From JBARKJ01 sp049801375 (lineage in GTDB: Bacteria; Nitrospirota; JACRHJ01): a stretch of DNA of 19,248 nt. The number at the start of each line of letters is the position of its first letter. Position 1 is the stretch's first letter. The position numbers were made by a program, and so were the translations under genes. Positions 1 to 6,762 of the stretch are shown here, in pieces. Below the pieces are notes generated by a model that was not told the DNA's origin, did not search any database, and worked only from the letters and a program-made list of their open reading frames with translations. The DNA lies in NCBI GenBank assembly GCA_049801375.1, contig JBARKJ010000081.1:1-19248 (forward strand), in the 5' to 3' direction.

Positions 1-938
1 TCATGCAGAGGGCCGGATTATCCGGCAAAGCCGGTGGACCGGCCTCGGGCAGGGGCGGCAACGCGGGCGAGGGTGGTAAAGAGGGCCTGGGCCCTCAGCC
101 GGACGTCCTGGTCATGACCGCGACTCCTATACCAAGGACGCTTGCGCTCACGGTATATGGAGACCTCGATTTCTCGACTATCGAATCGCTCCCGCCGGGG
201 CGAAGCCCGGTGCGGACGAAGCTTTTCGATGTCTCCGGGCGCGCGGAAGCATATCGGCTGATGAAGCGCGAGCTTGAGCGGGGCGCGCGGGGATATGTGG
301 TGTATCCGCTGGTCGAGGAGTCCGAGAAAAGCGACCTGAAGGCGGCCAAGGAGGGGGCGGAAAAGCTTGCGGAGATTTTTAAGGAATACCCCGTCGGCCT
401 CCTGCACGGCAGGATGAAGCCGGACGAGAAGGAGTCCGTGATGGAGGATTTCCGTTCCGGTAAAATCAGGCTGCTTGTGGCGACTACGGTTATAGAGGTG
501 GGCGTGGACGTGCCCGAGGCGACGGTAATGATGATAGAGCACGCGGAGCGCTTCGGCCTTTCCCAGCTCCATCAGCTCCGGGGCAGGGTGGGGCGCGGGG
601 CGGAGCAGTCCTACTGCATCCTGATGGCGGAGAAAATGACGGAAAACTCGCGCGAAAGGCTCCAGGCGATGCTCAAACATACCTCCGGGTTCGATATAGC
701 GGAAGACGATTTAAGGCTCCGCGGCCCCGGCGAGTTCTTCGGGACGAAGCAGTCCGGGCTGCCGGAGATAAGCTACGGCGACATAATCCGCGATTATAAA
801 ATAATTGAGGCCGCGCGCAAGGAGGCTTCCGCTATAATTGATAAGGACCCGAAGCTTCAGTCGGAAACGGGACGGGTTCTTGGACTCGCGCTTAAGGATA
901 AGTGGAAAGACAGGCTGGAGCTTATAAAAATCAGTTGA
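1..938 (+). CDS. recG: ATP-dependent DNA helicase RecG, C-terminal part (5' truncated by window edge)
   Basis: RecG remodels stalled replication forks and branched DNA (fork reversal, Holliday junction migration) in the cytoplasm. The reading frame is open from the left edge, with the first complete codon at position 3. The ATG there lies inside the protein, after the missing wedge domain and helicase motifs I-II. Visible in order: the motif III region VMTATPIPRTLAL (residues 37-49 of the fragment), GLLHGRMKPDEKESVM, motif V VATTVIEVGVDVPEA, motif VI HQLRGRVGRG, and the RecG C-terminal signature with RLRGPGEFFGTKQSG. These match RecG rather than Mfd or UvrB. A glycine-rich stretch of about 22 residues (roughly fragment residues 11-32) precedes motif III; E. 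coli RecG has only a short linker there. The stop is at 936-938, inside a 21-bp palindrome. Confidence 0.96.
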   Translation, partial: MQRAGLSGKAGGPASGRGGNAGEGGKEGLGPQPDVLVMTATPIPRTLALTVYGDLDFSTIESLPPGRSPVRTKLFDVSGRAEAYRLMKRELERGARGYVVYPLVEESEKSDLKAAKEGAEKLAEIFKEYPVGLLHGRMKPDEKESVMEDFRSGKIRLLVATTVIEVGVDVPEATVMMIEHAERFGLSQLHQLRGRVGRGAEQSYCILMAEKMTENSRERLQAMLKHTSGFDIAEDDLRLRGPGEFFGTKQSGLPEISYGDIIRDYKIIEAARKEASAIIDKDPKLQSETGRVLGLALKDKWKDRLELIKIS

Positions 939-956
939 TTTCATATTATGAAATCA
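936..956. repeat. 21-bp palindrome at the recG stop codon
   Basis: The 9-base arms TGATTTCAT and ATGAAATCA are perfect inverted repeats around a 3-base spacer (ATT). The palindrome begins with the recG TGA stop and lies about 50 bp upstream of the AT-rich exported-protein gene. No T-run follows, so it is not a standard intrinsic terminator. A TATTAT (944-949) sits in its centre, but no good -35 is visible at the right distance. It could be an operator for the downstream gene or a scar of its insertion; the sequence alone does not decide. Confidence 0.6.
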
Positions 957-1004
957 GCATCGGCAGGCAATATTTTGAATGCTTTCATTGTTAGCGAGGT
1001 AATC

Positions 1005-1511
1005 ATGAGAAAGCTTATTTTTCTTCTTGCCCTGTCGATGTTATTCGTTTCAAGCGTTGGTTGCGCGAATGAACAAGGGCCGTGGCATGGAAAGGTAATC
1101 GATGCCGAGACCAAACAGCCTATTGAGGGAGCGGTTGTGGTCGCCATCTTTAAAAAAAGCTCATTTGCTCTCGGCAGCGGTCCGGTGGACAGCTTCGCCG
1201 ATACAAAAGAAGTTTTGACTGATAAAAATGGTGAATTTATGATACCGGTTTTAAGAGAACCAAGTCCGCCCGTGTTTACAATTTTTAAACCAGGATATGG
1301 GTCATTTCCCCAATATCAAGTCAGTCCGACTGGAGAGCTTCCTCGTGACTTGTTTCAGAAAAAAGGGACGATAGTTGAGTTGCCGAAGCTGACGGATAAG
1401 AACAAAAGACTTTTGTCAGTTAATGCCGCTCGGTTTTGGTTTTATCCTGAGAAAATGCCGAAATTAACGGAATTAACAGAAGCGGAATATCGAAATTTGG
1501 GATTGAGATAG
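1005..1511 (+). CDS. Exported or lipoprotein-like protein with a carboxypeptidase-regulatory-like (CarboxypepD_reg) fold
   Basis: A 168-residue protein of unknown function. It begins with a signal peptide: MRK, a hydrophobic core at residues 4-16, then SSVGC with Cys20. The lipobox is weak (Ser at -3), so it may be a lipoprotein or a signal peptidase I substrate. Residues of about 27-100 look like a carboxypeptidase-regulatory-like beta-sandwich: GKVIDAETKQPIEGAVVVA, then a TDKNGEF turn and an FKPGYGSFP strand. Such modules are usually extracytoplasmic adhesion or stability domains. I chose the ATG at 1005 because GAGGT (996-1000) precedes it and the signal peptide starts there. An in-frame ATG at 948 lies within the palindrome and would add 19 non-signal residues. 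Base composition is clearly more AT-rich than recG or pilD, which suggests recent acquisition. Confidence 0.75.
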   Translation: MRKLIFLLALSMLFVSSVGCANEQGPWHGKVIDAETKQPIEGAVVVAIFKKSSFALGSGPVDSFADTKEVLTDKNGEFMIPVLREPSPPVFTIFKPGYGSFPQYQVSPTGELPRDLFQKKGTIVELPKLTDKNKRLLSVNAARFWFYPEKMPKLTELTEAEYRNLGLR

Positions 1512-1553
1512 AATAGTGAAAAAATATCTTTTCTTTTTCATAGAGGTATTCTA

Positions 1554-1880
1554 ATGATACTCTGGGACCGAGTTAAAAAAAGCATGGATGGCGGGATAGA
1601 GAAGGTGATGGGGGTATCGAAGGTCATCTCGGAGAGGATGCGGATAGAGGCCGCGATAGCGAGGCTCCTTATCGACAAGGGGGGCCTTGAGATAAAAGAG
1701 GAGAAGGCGTGCAAGAGGCTCGGCGAGCGCGTCTATTTCCTCTGGGAGCAGAAGAGCCACGGCGTGATGAAGGACCAGGACGTGCTGCAGGCGTTAACTG
1801 AGATAACCGAGGTCCGGGAAGAGATCGCCTCAATCAAACTGAATATCCAGAAGATATCGCTTGGGGAAGAGGACGCTTAA
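1554..1880 (+). CDS. Small charged helical protein of unknown function, upstream of pilD
   Basis: A 108-residue protein that I cannot assign to a named family. It has no signal peptide or membrane segment and is predicted by eye to be almost wholly helical, with many Glu, Lys and Arg. The C-terminal third (TEITEVREEIASIKLNIQK) has heptad-like spacing suggestive of a coiled coil. The pattern (WDRVKKSMDGG at the start, then an LGERVYFLWE block near residues 56-65) resembles small cytosolic proteins seen in deltaproteobacterial genomes; this is an impression from memory. The start is supported by AGAGGT at 1542-1547, six bases before the ATG. Its TAA touches the GTG start of pilD, so the two are likely translationally coupled. 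Base composition is GC-rich like the core genes. Confidence 0.75.
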   Translation: MILWDRVKKSMDGGIEKVMGVSKVISERMRIEAAIARLLIDKGGLEIKEEKACKRLGERVYFLWEQKSHGVMKDQDVLQALTEITEVREEIASIKLNIQKISLGEEDA

Positions 1881-2663
1881 GTGGAAATTTTCGTCTATCT
1901 GGAGTATATCGAGGTCTTTTTAATCGGGCTCGTCGTCGGGAGCTTCCTGAACGTCTGCATATACCGGGTCCCGAGGAGAAGGTCAATCGTATCCCCGCCG
2001 TCCGCCTGCCCGAACTGCGGGAGTAAAATAAAGCCATGGCACAACATCCCCGTCTTAAGCTATATACTCCTGCGCGGGAGATGCGCCCACTGCGGCGCCG
2101 GGATTTCACCCAGATATCCCCTCATAGAGCTTTTAAACGCTCTGTTTTACGTTGCCGCGCTTCACCGTTTCGGGTTCCGTCCCGCCAGCTTTCTGATAAT
2201 GGCCCTTATTTCAGCTTTTATCGTCGTGACCTTCATAGACCTGGAGCACCAGATAATACCGGACGGGATAACCCTTCCTGGAATCGTCCTGGGGCTTATC
2301 CTGGGGCCGCTGGTGCTCAGGAACCCCGCTGTCCCCTGGCATATAGGTTTTATAAATTCCCTGCTTGGCATGGTGGTGGGCGGGGGGATATTCTATTTAA
2401 TAGCCGTCTTAAGCCGCGGAGGGATGGGCGGAGGCGACATAAAGCTCATCGCTATGATCGGGGCCTTCCTGGGGTGGAAGGGGGTCCTCCTGACGATTTT
2501 CGTGGGTTCGCTGCTTGGCGCCGTTGTCGGCATCTGGCTTATGGTGTTCAAGGGAATGAAAAGAAAAACGCCCATACCGTTCGGTCCGTTCCTGGTCGCC
2601 GGGGCGATGGCGGCAATATTCTGCGGCTCGGCTTTTTTACATTGGTACGGCAGGCTGGTTTGA
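1881..2663 (+). CDS. pilD: Prepilin leader peptidase / N-methyltransferase (type IV prepilin peptidase)
   Basis: An inner-membrane aspartic protease (family A24) that cleaves and N-methylates type IV prepilins and type II secretion pseudopilins. The 260-residue protein has the full bifunctional architecture. The N-terminal domain includes GSFLNVCIYRVP and two CxxC pairs (Cys43/Cys46 and Cys68/Cys71), as in the zinc-binding cytoplasmic loop. The catalytic aspartates are Asp120 in TFIDLEHQIIPD and Asp186 in GGGDIKL. Several hydrophobic membrane segments alternate along the chain. Translation starts at GTG 1881 directly after the TAA of the preceding gene; AAGAGGA (1867-1873) is the ribosome binding site. 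No pilin or secretion gene is in the window, so its substrates lie elsewhere. The next gene is separated by 136 bases holding a strong promoter. Confidence 0.95.
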   Translation: MEIFVYLEYIEVFLIGLVVGSFLNVCIYRVPRRRSIVSPPSACPNCGSKIKPWHNIPVLSYILLRGRCAHCGAGISPRYPLIELLNALFYVAALHRFGFRPASFLIMALISAFIVVTFIDLEHQIIPDGITLPGIVLGLILGPLVLRNPAVPWHIGFINSLLGMVVGGGIFYLIAVLSRGGMGGGDIKLIAMIGAFLGWKGVLLTIFVGSLLGAVVGIWLMVFKGMKRKTPIPFGPFLVAGAMAAIFCGSAFLHWYGRLV

Positions 2664-2673
2664 CTTAATTTAC

Positions 2674-2702
2674 TTGACAACATGGTGGCCCGCTTGTATA
2701 AT
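2674..2702 (+). promoter_or_regulatory. Consensus sigma70 promoter of the yceD-rpmF-plsX-fab operon
   Basis: A perfect -35 TTGACA (2674-2679) and a perfect -10 TATAAT (2697-2702) are separated by exactly 17 bases. The start of transcription would fall near 2708-2710, giving a leader of about 90 nt before the ATG at 2800. It sits in the only large gap between pilD and the fatty acid genes and points along the + strand. Confidence 0.9.
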
Positions 2703-2730
2703 CCTTCTGTTTTTTTAGCTCTTTATGCCA

Positions 2731-2761
2731 CTTCCCCGGAAGGCTTCGGCCGCCTGGGAAG
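2731..2761 (+). promoter_or_regulatory. Leader hairpin with a cUUCGg tetraloop in the operon 5' UTR
   Basis: Arms CTTCCC (2731-2736) and GGGAAG (2756-2761) pair. Inside them GG (2738-2739) pairs with CC (2753-2754), and GGC (2742-2744) pairs with GCC (2749-2751) around the very stable loop TTCG (2745-2748). Seven T residues follow at 2770-2776, but 8 bases separate them from the stem, so it is not a canonical terminator. It lies between the consensus promoter and the first gene, so it would be in the leader RNA. The role (attenuator, mRNA stabiliser or protein-binding site) is inferred. Confidence 0.55.
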
Positions 2762-2799
2762 GATAGGTGTTTTTTTGCGCCCTTTTTCGGGAGAGGGTC

Positions 2800-3318
2800 A
2801 TGGAAATAAAGGTCGTTGACATCCCCGATGAGGGTCTGAAGCTTGACCTGACCTACGAAGCTGCGGATTTCGAGGGCCTTGGCGAAGAGGTAAGAGTCTC
2901 CTCGCAGGTCCAGGCGTCTTTTTCGCTGAAGAAGATCGAGACGACGGTTTACCTTACCGGAGACATGCAGGCAGATGTAGAGCTTGCCTGTTCCAGGTGC
3001 GGGAAGCCTTTCGAGGTCCGGATATCGGCCCAGTTCAAACTGGACATGGTCCCGGCGGAGTCCCTGCCTAGAGAAGAGGAGAGGGAACTCCACGCGGGAG
3101 ACCTCGAGGTTGAGTTTTATAAAAACGGCGTAATTGACTTTAAGGATTTCCTGCGCGAGCAGGTCCTCCTGCAGGTCCCGATGAAGCCGCTTTGCATGGA
3201 AGACTGCCGGGGGCTCTGCCAGTACTGCGGACAGGACCTTAACTTAGCTCAGTGCGAGTGCGAACCGCCGACGGGACACCCGGGCCTGTCGGGCTTGAAA
3301 GACCTTCTGGAAAAGTAG
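2800..3318 (+). CDS. yceD: YceD/DUF177 family protein, partner of ribosomal protein L32
   Basis: DUF177 proteins are almost always encoded just before rpmF. They have been linked to 23S rRNA accumulation and ribosome assembly, as in the plant and E. coli homologues. This 172-residue version has a beta-rich N-terminal half, a CSRC pair (Cys64, Cys67) and a C-terminal Cys cluster with CMEDCRGLCQYCGQDLN (Cys132, 136, 140, 143) and CEC (Cys152, 154). This is the metal-binding form common in Gram-positives and Deltaproteobacteria. The ATG at 2800 has GGAG at 2790-2793. An in-frame upstream start at 2767 lies in the leader after the T-run and has no such site. It is the first gene of the rpmF-plsX-fabH operon. 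Confidence 0.88.
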   Translation: MEIKVVDIPDEGLKLDLTYEAADFEGLGEEVRVSSQVQASFSLKKIETTVYLTGDMQADVELACSRCGKPFEVRISAQFKLDMVPAESLPREEERELHAGDLEVEFYKNGVIDFKDFLREQVLLQVPMKPLCMEDCRGLCQYCGQDLNLAQCECEPPTGHPGLSGLKDLLEK

Positions 3319-3337
3319 AAAAAAGGAGAAGCTGTAG

Positions 3338-3520
3338 ATGGCAAACCCAACTAATAAAACCTCCAAAGCCAGGACAGGCAAGCGGAGGACTCACAAGATC
3401 CTTCATCCCCCGAACGTCGGGGTCTGTCCGCAGTGCCACGAACCTAAGCTGCCCCACCGCGTGTGCATGAGCTGCGGGACCTACAAGGGCCGCGAGGTCG
3501 TTAAAATCGAAGAGATCTGA
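3338..3520 (+). CDS. rpmF: 50S ribosomal protein L32 (zinc-ribbon form)
   Basis: The 60-residue protein has the usual L32 length and layout: a basic N-terminus with TGKRRTHK (residues 13-20) and a zinc ribbon with Cys30, Cys33, Cys43 and Cys46 (VCPQC and VCMSC). All four cysteines are present, so it is the zinc-dependent C+ form. The ribosome binding site AAGGAGAAG lies just before the start, 19 bases after yceD ends. Pairing of rpmF with plsX and fabH is a conserved link between ribosome and membrane synthesis. Confidence 0.97.
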   Translation: MANPTNKTSKARTGKRRTHKILHPPNVGVCPQCHEPKLPHRVCMSCGTYKGREVVKIEEI

Positions 3521-3531
3521 CGCTGGACCGC

Positions 3532-4572
3532 ATGAGGATAGCCGTAGATGCCATGGGGGGTGATTTCGCCCCAGAGGCAGCCGTAAAAGGCGCGGTGGAG
3601 GCGGCGCGCGAGCTGGGGGTCGGCATTATTCTGGTCGGCGACCAGAGTAAGGTTAACCGCGAGCTTGCGCTTTGCGACACCTCCGGGCTCGACATCAAGG
3701 TCCGCCACACCTCGCAGACCGTGGAAATGAGCGACCACGCCAACGTCGTGCTCCGCAAGAAGAAGGACTCTTCGATAAGGGTTGCCGCCGACTTGGTCAA
3801 GGCGGGCGAGGCGGTCGCGGTCGTCAGCGCGGGAAACTCCGGCGCGGCGATGGCTTCCGCCCTTTTCGTCCTCGGCACCATGAAAGGCGTCGAGCGCCCG
3901 GCGATAGCGGCGAGGCTCCCGAACATAAACGGCTTCTCGCTCGTCATTGACGTCGGCGCCAACGTGGACTGCAAGGCCGTCCACCTGCACCAGTTCGCCG
4001 TGATGGGCGACGTGTTCTCCCGCAAGGTGCTGGGCGTGACGAAGCCGAAGGTGGGCCTTCTGTCAATCGGCGAGGAGGACACCAAGGGCAACGAGCTGAC
4101 GAAAGAGACGTTCAAGCTGCTGAAAGGCAGCGGGTTGAACTTCATCGGCAACGTCGAAGGCAGGGACATCTTCAACGGCAGGACGGACATAGTCGTCTGC
4201 GACGGGTTCATAGGGAACGTGGCCCTGAAGATAAGCGAGGGCCTGGCCGAGGCCATGAACGCGCTCCTCAGGCACGAGATAGAAGAAGCGATAGGTGGCC
4301 AGGTAGGGTATATGCTGCTTCGTGGAGCGTTCAGGAACTTCAAGAAGAAAATAGATTACTCCGAGTATGGGGGCGCTCCGCTTTTGGGCATCAACGGGAT
4401 CTGCATAATAAGCCACGGCCATTCCACTCCCAAGGCCATAAAGAACGCTATAAAGGCCGCACGGGACTTCCACGCGAAGCAGGTGAACCGGCACATCCAG
4501 GAAGACATCGAGCTGATGGTCGCAGGACTTCCGCCCGCCGCCGCCCACGAAAAAGAAGGCATACTTAAATGA
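3532..4572 (+). CDS. plsX: Phosphate acyltransferase PlsX
   Basis: PlsX converts acyl-ACP and phosphate to acyl-phosphate, the donor used by PlsY to acylate glycerol-3-phosphate in phospholipid synthesis. It is a peripheral membrane enzyme. The 346-residue length is normal. The N-terminus is the family signature MRIAVDAMGGDFAPEAAVKG. Further family motifs are SAGNSGAAMA, DVGANVDCK, GLLSIGEEDTKGNEL and VCDGFIGNVALK. The start lies 11 bases after rpmF with no strong ribosome binding site, so coupling to rpmF is likely. Its stop overlaps the fabH start (ATGA at 4569-4572). Confidence 0.97.
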   Translation: MRIAVDAMGGDFAPEAAVKGAVEAARELGVGIILVGDQSKVNRELALCDTSGLDIKVRHTSQTVEMSDHANVVLRKKKDSSIRVAADLVKAGEAVAVVSAGNSGAAMASALFVLGTMKGVERPAIAARLPNINGFSLVIDVGANVDCKAVHLHQFAVMGDVFSRKVLGVTKPKVGLLSIGEEDTKGNELTKETFKLLKGSGLNFIGNVEGRDIFNGRTDIVVCDGFIGNVALKISEGLAEAMNALLRHEIEEAIGGQVGYMLLRGAFRNFKKKIDYSEYGGAPLLGINGICIISHGHSTPKAIKNAIKAARDFHAKQVNRHIQEDIELMVAGLPPAAAHEKEGILK

Positions 4573-5549
4573 TAAGGTCCAAGGTTCTGGGGACCGGGTC
4601 GTACGCGCCTGAAATGGTGCTTACCAACCACGACCTGGAGAAGATGGTGGACACCGCCGACCAGTGGATTGTCGAGAGGACCGGCATCCGCGAGAGGAGG
4701 ATAGCGGACAAGGACGTCGCCTCCTCGGACCTGGCATTCGAGGCCGCGAAGAAGGCGCTCAAGGCGGCGGACATGAAGGCCTCCCAGTTAGAGCTGATAA
4801 TCGTCGCCACGGTAACGCCCGACATGCTCTTCCCCGCCACCGCCTGCATCCTCCAGGCGAAGCTGGGGGCAAAGAACGCCATCGCATTCGACATATCAGC
4901 CGCGTGCTCGGGCTTCATATTCGCGCTTGCCACGGCGGATAATTTTATAAAGGCCGGCGCATATAAAAACGCGCTGGTCGTCGGGACGGAGACGCTTTCC
5001 AAGATAACCGACTGGACGGACAGGAACACCTGCGTCCTTTTCGGAGACGGCGCGGGCGCCGCGATAATCGGCAAGTCGGATAACGGGTCCGGCATTTATT
5101 CCACCCACCTGCACACGAACGGGAAGCAGGGAGACCTGTTGTTCATGCCCGGCGGCGGGTCGCTTCATCCCGCAAGCCTGCACAGCATCGAAGAGAGGAT
5201 GCACTTCATCAAGATGCGCGGCAACGAGACCTTCAAAATTGCCGTCCGCGCCCTGGAGGAGGTCGTGAACGAGGCGCTTGAGTGCAACGGGCTCAAGGCG
5301 TCCGATATCGACATGGTGGTGCCGCACCAGGCGAACCTCCGGATAATACAGGCGACGGCGAAACGCCTTGGCATACCGATGGAGAAGGTTGTGGTGACGC
5401 TCGACAGGTACGGCAACACATCAGCGGCGTCCATCCCGATCGCACTCGACGAAGCAGTCCGGGACGGCCGCATCGGCCCCGGAAAGAACGTAATCCTCGA
5501 AGCCTTCGGCGGCGGGCTGTCCTGGGCGTCGGCATTGATTAAATGGTAA
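4569..5549 (+). CDS. fabH: 3-oxoacyl-ACP synthase III (KAS III)
   Basis: FabH starts type II fatty acid synthesis by condensing an acyl-CoA primer, usually acetyl-CoA, with malonyl-ACP. The 326-residue protein carries the full triad: Cys113 in ISAACSGFIF, His253 in VVPHQANLRII and Asn283 in RYGNTSAASIP, at positions close to E. coli Cys112, His244 and Asn274. The N-terminal WIVERTGIRERR is also typical. The ATG overlaps the plsX stop by four bases. After the stop, 46 bases separate it from the acyl-CoA dehydrogenase gene. Confidence 0.97.
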   Translation: MIRSKVLGTGSYAPEMVLTNHDLEKMVDTADQWIVERTGIRERRIADKDVASSDLAFEAAKKALKAADMKASQLELIIVATVTPDMLFPATACILQAKLGAKNAIAFDISAACSGFIFALATADNFIKAGAYKNALVVGTETLSKITDWTDRNTCVLFGDGAGAAIIGKSDNGSGIYSTHLHTNGKQGDLLFMPGGGSLHPASLHSIEERMHFIKMRGNETFKIAVRALEEVVNEALECNGLKASDIDMVVPHQANLRIIQATAKRLGIPMEKVVVTLDRYGNTSAASIPIALDEAVRDGRIGPGKNVILEAFGGGLSWASALIKW

Positions 5550-5595
5550 TTGCATCTATTAACTCGTAAAAAGCGTATCTTCCAAGGGAGACTTG

Positions 5596-6756
5596 ATGGA
5601 TTATTTCTTAACTGAGACTCAAACAGAGATACAGAACCTCGCCCGGCAGATAGCGCGGGAAAAGGTGAAGCCCGTAAGGGCGGAGCTGGACGAGAAAGAG
5701 GAATTTCCCTGGGAGATAATGAAGGTGCTGGCCCAGTCGGACCTGTTCGGCGTGTATATCCCGGAGGAGTACGGCGGCCTGGGCGGAGGGGCGTTCGAGA
5801 ACTGCCTTGCGGTTGAGGAGCTGTCCCGCGCCTGCATCGGCGTCTCGGTCAGCTTCGCGGCAAGCGGCCTGGGCGCTTATCCCATACTGCTTTTTGGCTC
5901 CGAAGAACAGAAAAAGAAATACCTGCCTCAGATAGCGTCCGGCGAGAAGCTCGCGGCCTTCGGGCTTACGGAGGCCGGCGCGGGCTCGGACGCCGGAGGG
6001 ACCCGCACGACGGCGGTCCTGGACGGAAACGAGTACGTGCTCAACGGAACGAAGCAGTGGATAACCAACGGCGGCGAGGCGGAGATCTATACGGTCATCG
6101 CCATGACGAACCCCTCCAAGGGCAGCCGCGGCGCATCCGCGTTCATCGTGGAAAAGGGCACGCCCGGGTTTTCGTTCGGCAAGAAAGAGAAGAAGATGGG
6201 CATCCGCGCTTCCGCGACCCGCGAGCTTGTATTCGAGAACTGCCGGATACCAAAAGAGAACCTGCTCTCGAAAGAGGGCATGGGCTTCCTGGTCGCTATG
6301 AAGACGCTGGATAAGTCCCGCCCCGGCATCGGCGCGCAGGGGGTCGGCCTGGCCCAGGGCGCGATAGACGAGTGCGTGGACTATGCGAGAGAGAGGCGGC
6401 AGTTCGACCAGCCCATCATATCCTTCCAGGCCATACAGCACATGCTGGCGGACATGGACACGCAGACGGAGGCCGCGAGGGCGCTGGTATATTCCGTGGC
6501 GAGATATATAGACTCGGACCCGAAGGACGTATCCAAGGCGTCGGCGATGGCGAAGCTTTTCGCATCGGACGTGGCGATGAAGGTGACGGTAGACGCGGTC
6601 CAGATAATGGGCGGCTACGGCTACATGCGCGAATACCCGGTCGAGAAGATGATGCGCGACGCGAAGATACTCCAGATATACGAAGGCACGAACCAGATAC
6701 AGAGGAACGTTATCGGGACGGCCATAATTAAAGAAGCCGCCGCGAGGAAAAAATAA
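5596..6756 (+). CDS. Acyl-CoA dehydrogenase family flavoprotein (CarC/Bcd-like partner of the adjacent Etf)
   Basis: An FAD enzyme that interconverts acyl-thioesters and 2-enoyl-thioesters and exchanges electrons with an electron-transfer flavoprotein. The 386-residue length is that of short-chain members. Three-domain landmarks are present: GLTEAGAGSDAG (residues 123-134), QWITNGGEAE (154-163) and the C-terminal MGGYGYMREYPVEKMMRD. The catalytic base is Glu363 in QIYEGTNQIQR, the short/medium-chain position. ATG 5596 has AAGGGAG five bases upstream; a TTG directly before it is ignored. The etfB gene begins six bases after its stop, and ferredoxin-etfA follows. Substrate cannot be read from sequence: beta-oxidation, amino-acid breakdown, or enoyl reduction within the surrounding fatty-acid operon are all possible. 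Confidence 0.92.
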   Translation: MDYFLTETQTEIQNLARQIAREKVKPVRAELDEKEEFPWEIMKVLAQSDLFGVYIPEEYGGLGGGAFENCLAVEELSRACIGVSVSFAASGLGAYPILLFGSEEQKKKYLPQIASGEKLAAFGLTEAGAGSDAGGTRTTAVLDGNEYVLNGTKQWITNGGEAEIYTVIAMTNPSKGSRGASAFIVEKGTPGFSFGKKEKKMGIRASATRELVFENCRIPKENLLSKEGMGFLVAMKTLDKSRPGIGAQGVGLAQGAIDECVDYARERRQFDQPIISFQAIQHMLADMDTQTEAARALVYSVARYIDSDPKDVSKASAMAKLFASDVAMKVTVDAVQIMGGYGYMREYPVEKMMRDAKILQIYEGTNQIQRNVIGTAIIKEAAARKK

Positions 6757-6762
6757 ATAAAA

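Noticed and set aside
948..1004. Upstream ATG for the AT-rich exported protein
   Set aside because: It falls in the palindrome, has no ribosome binding site and would place 19 residues before the signal peptide.
1512..1553. TGAAAAA/TTTTTCA inverted repeat before the small helical protein
   Set aside because: It is A/T-only pairing with a 9-base loop in an AT-rich gap, likely by chance, with no terminator geometry.
2036..2668. A 210-codon + strand open frame in another phase of pilD
   Set aside because: Arg/Pro-rich translation without motifs; the pilD frame holds both catalytic aspartates and the CxxC pairs.
2731..2776. The leader hairpin as an intrinsic terminator of pilD
   Set aside because: The T-run is 8 bases away from the stem, and the hairpin lies downstream of a strong promoter that drives the next operon, so termination there would block it.
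5550..5595. Possible promoter between fabH and the acyl-CoA dehydrogenase gene
   Set aside because: TTGCAT with a poor -10 at 18 bases is too weak to claim; the gap is short and readthrough is sufficient.
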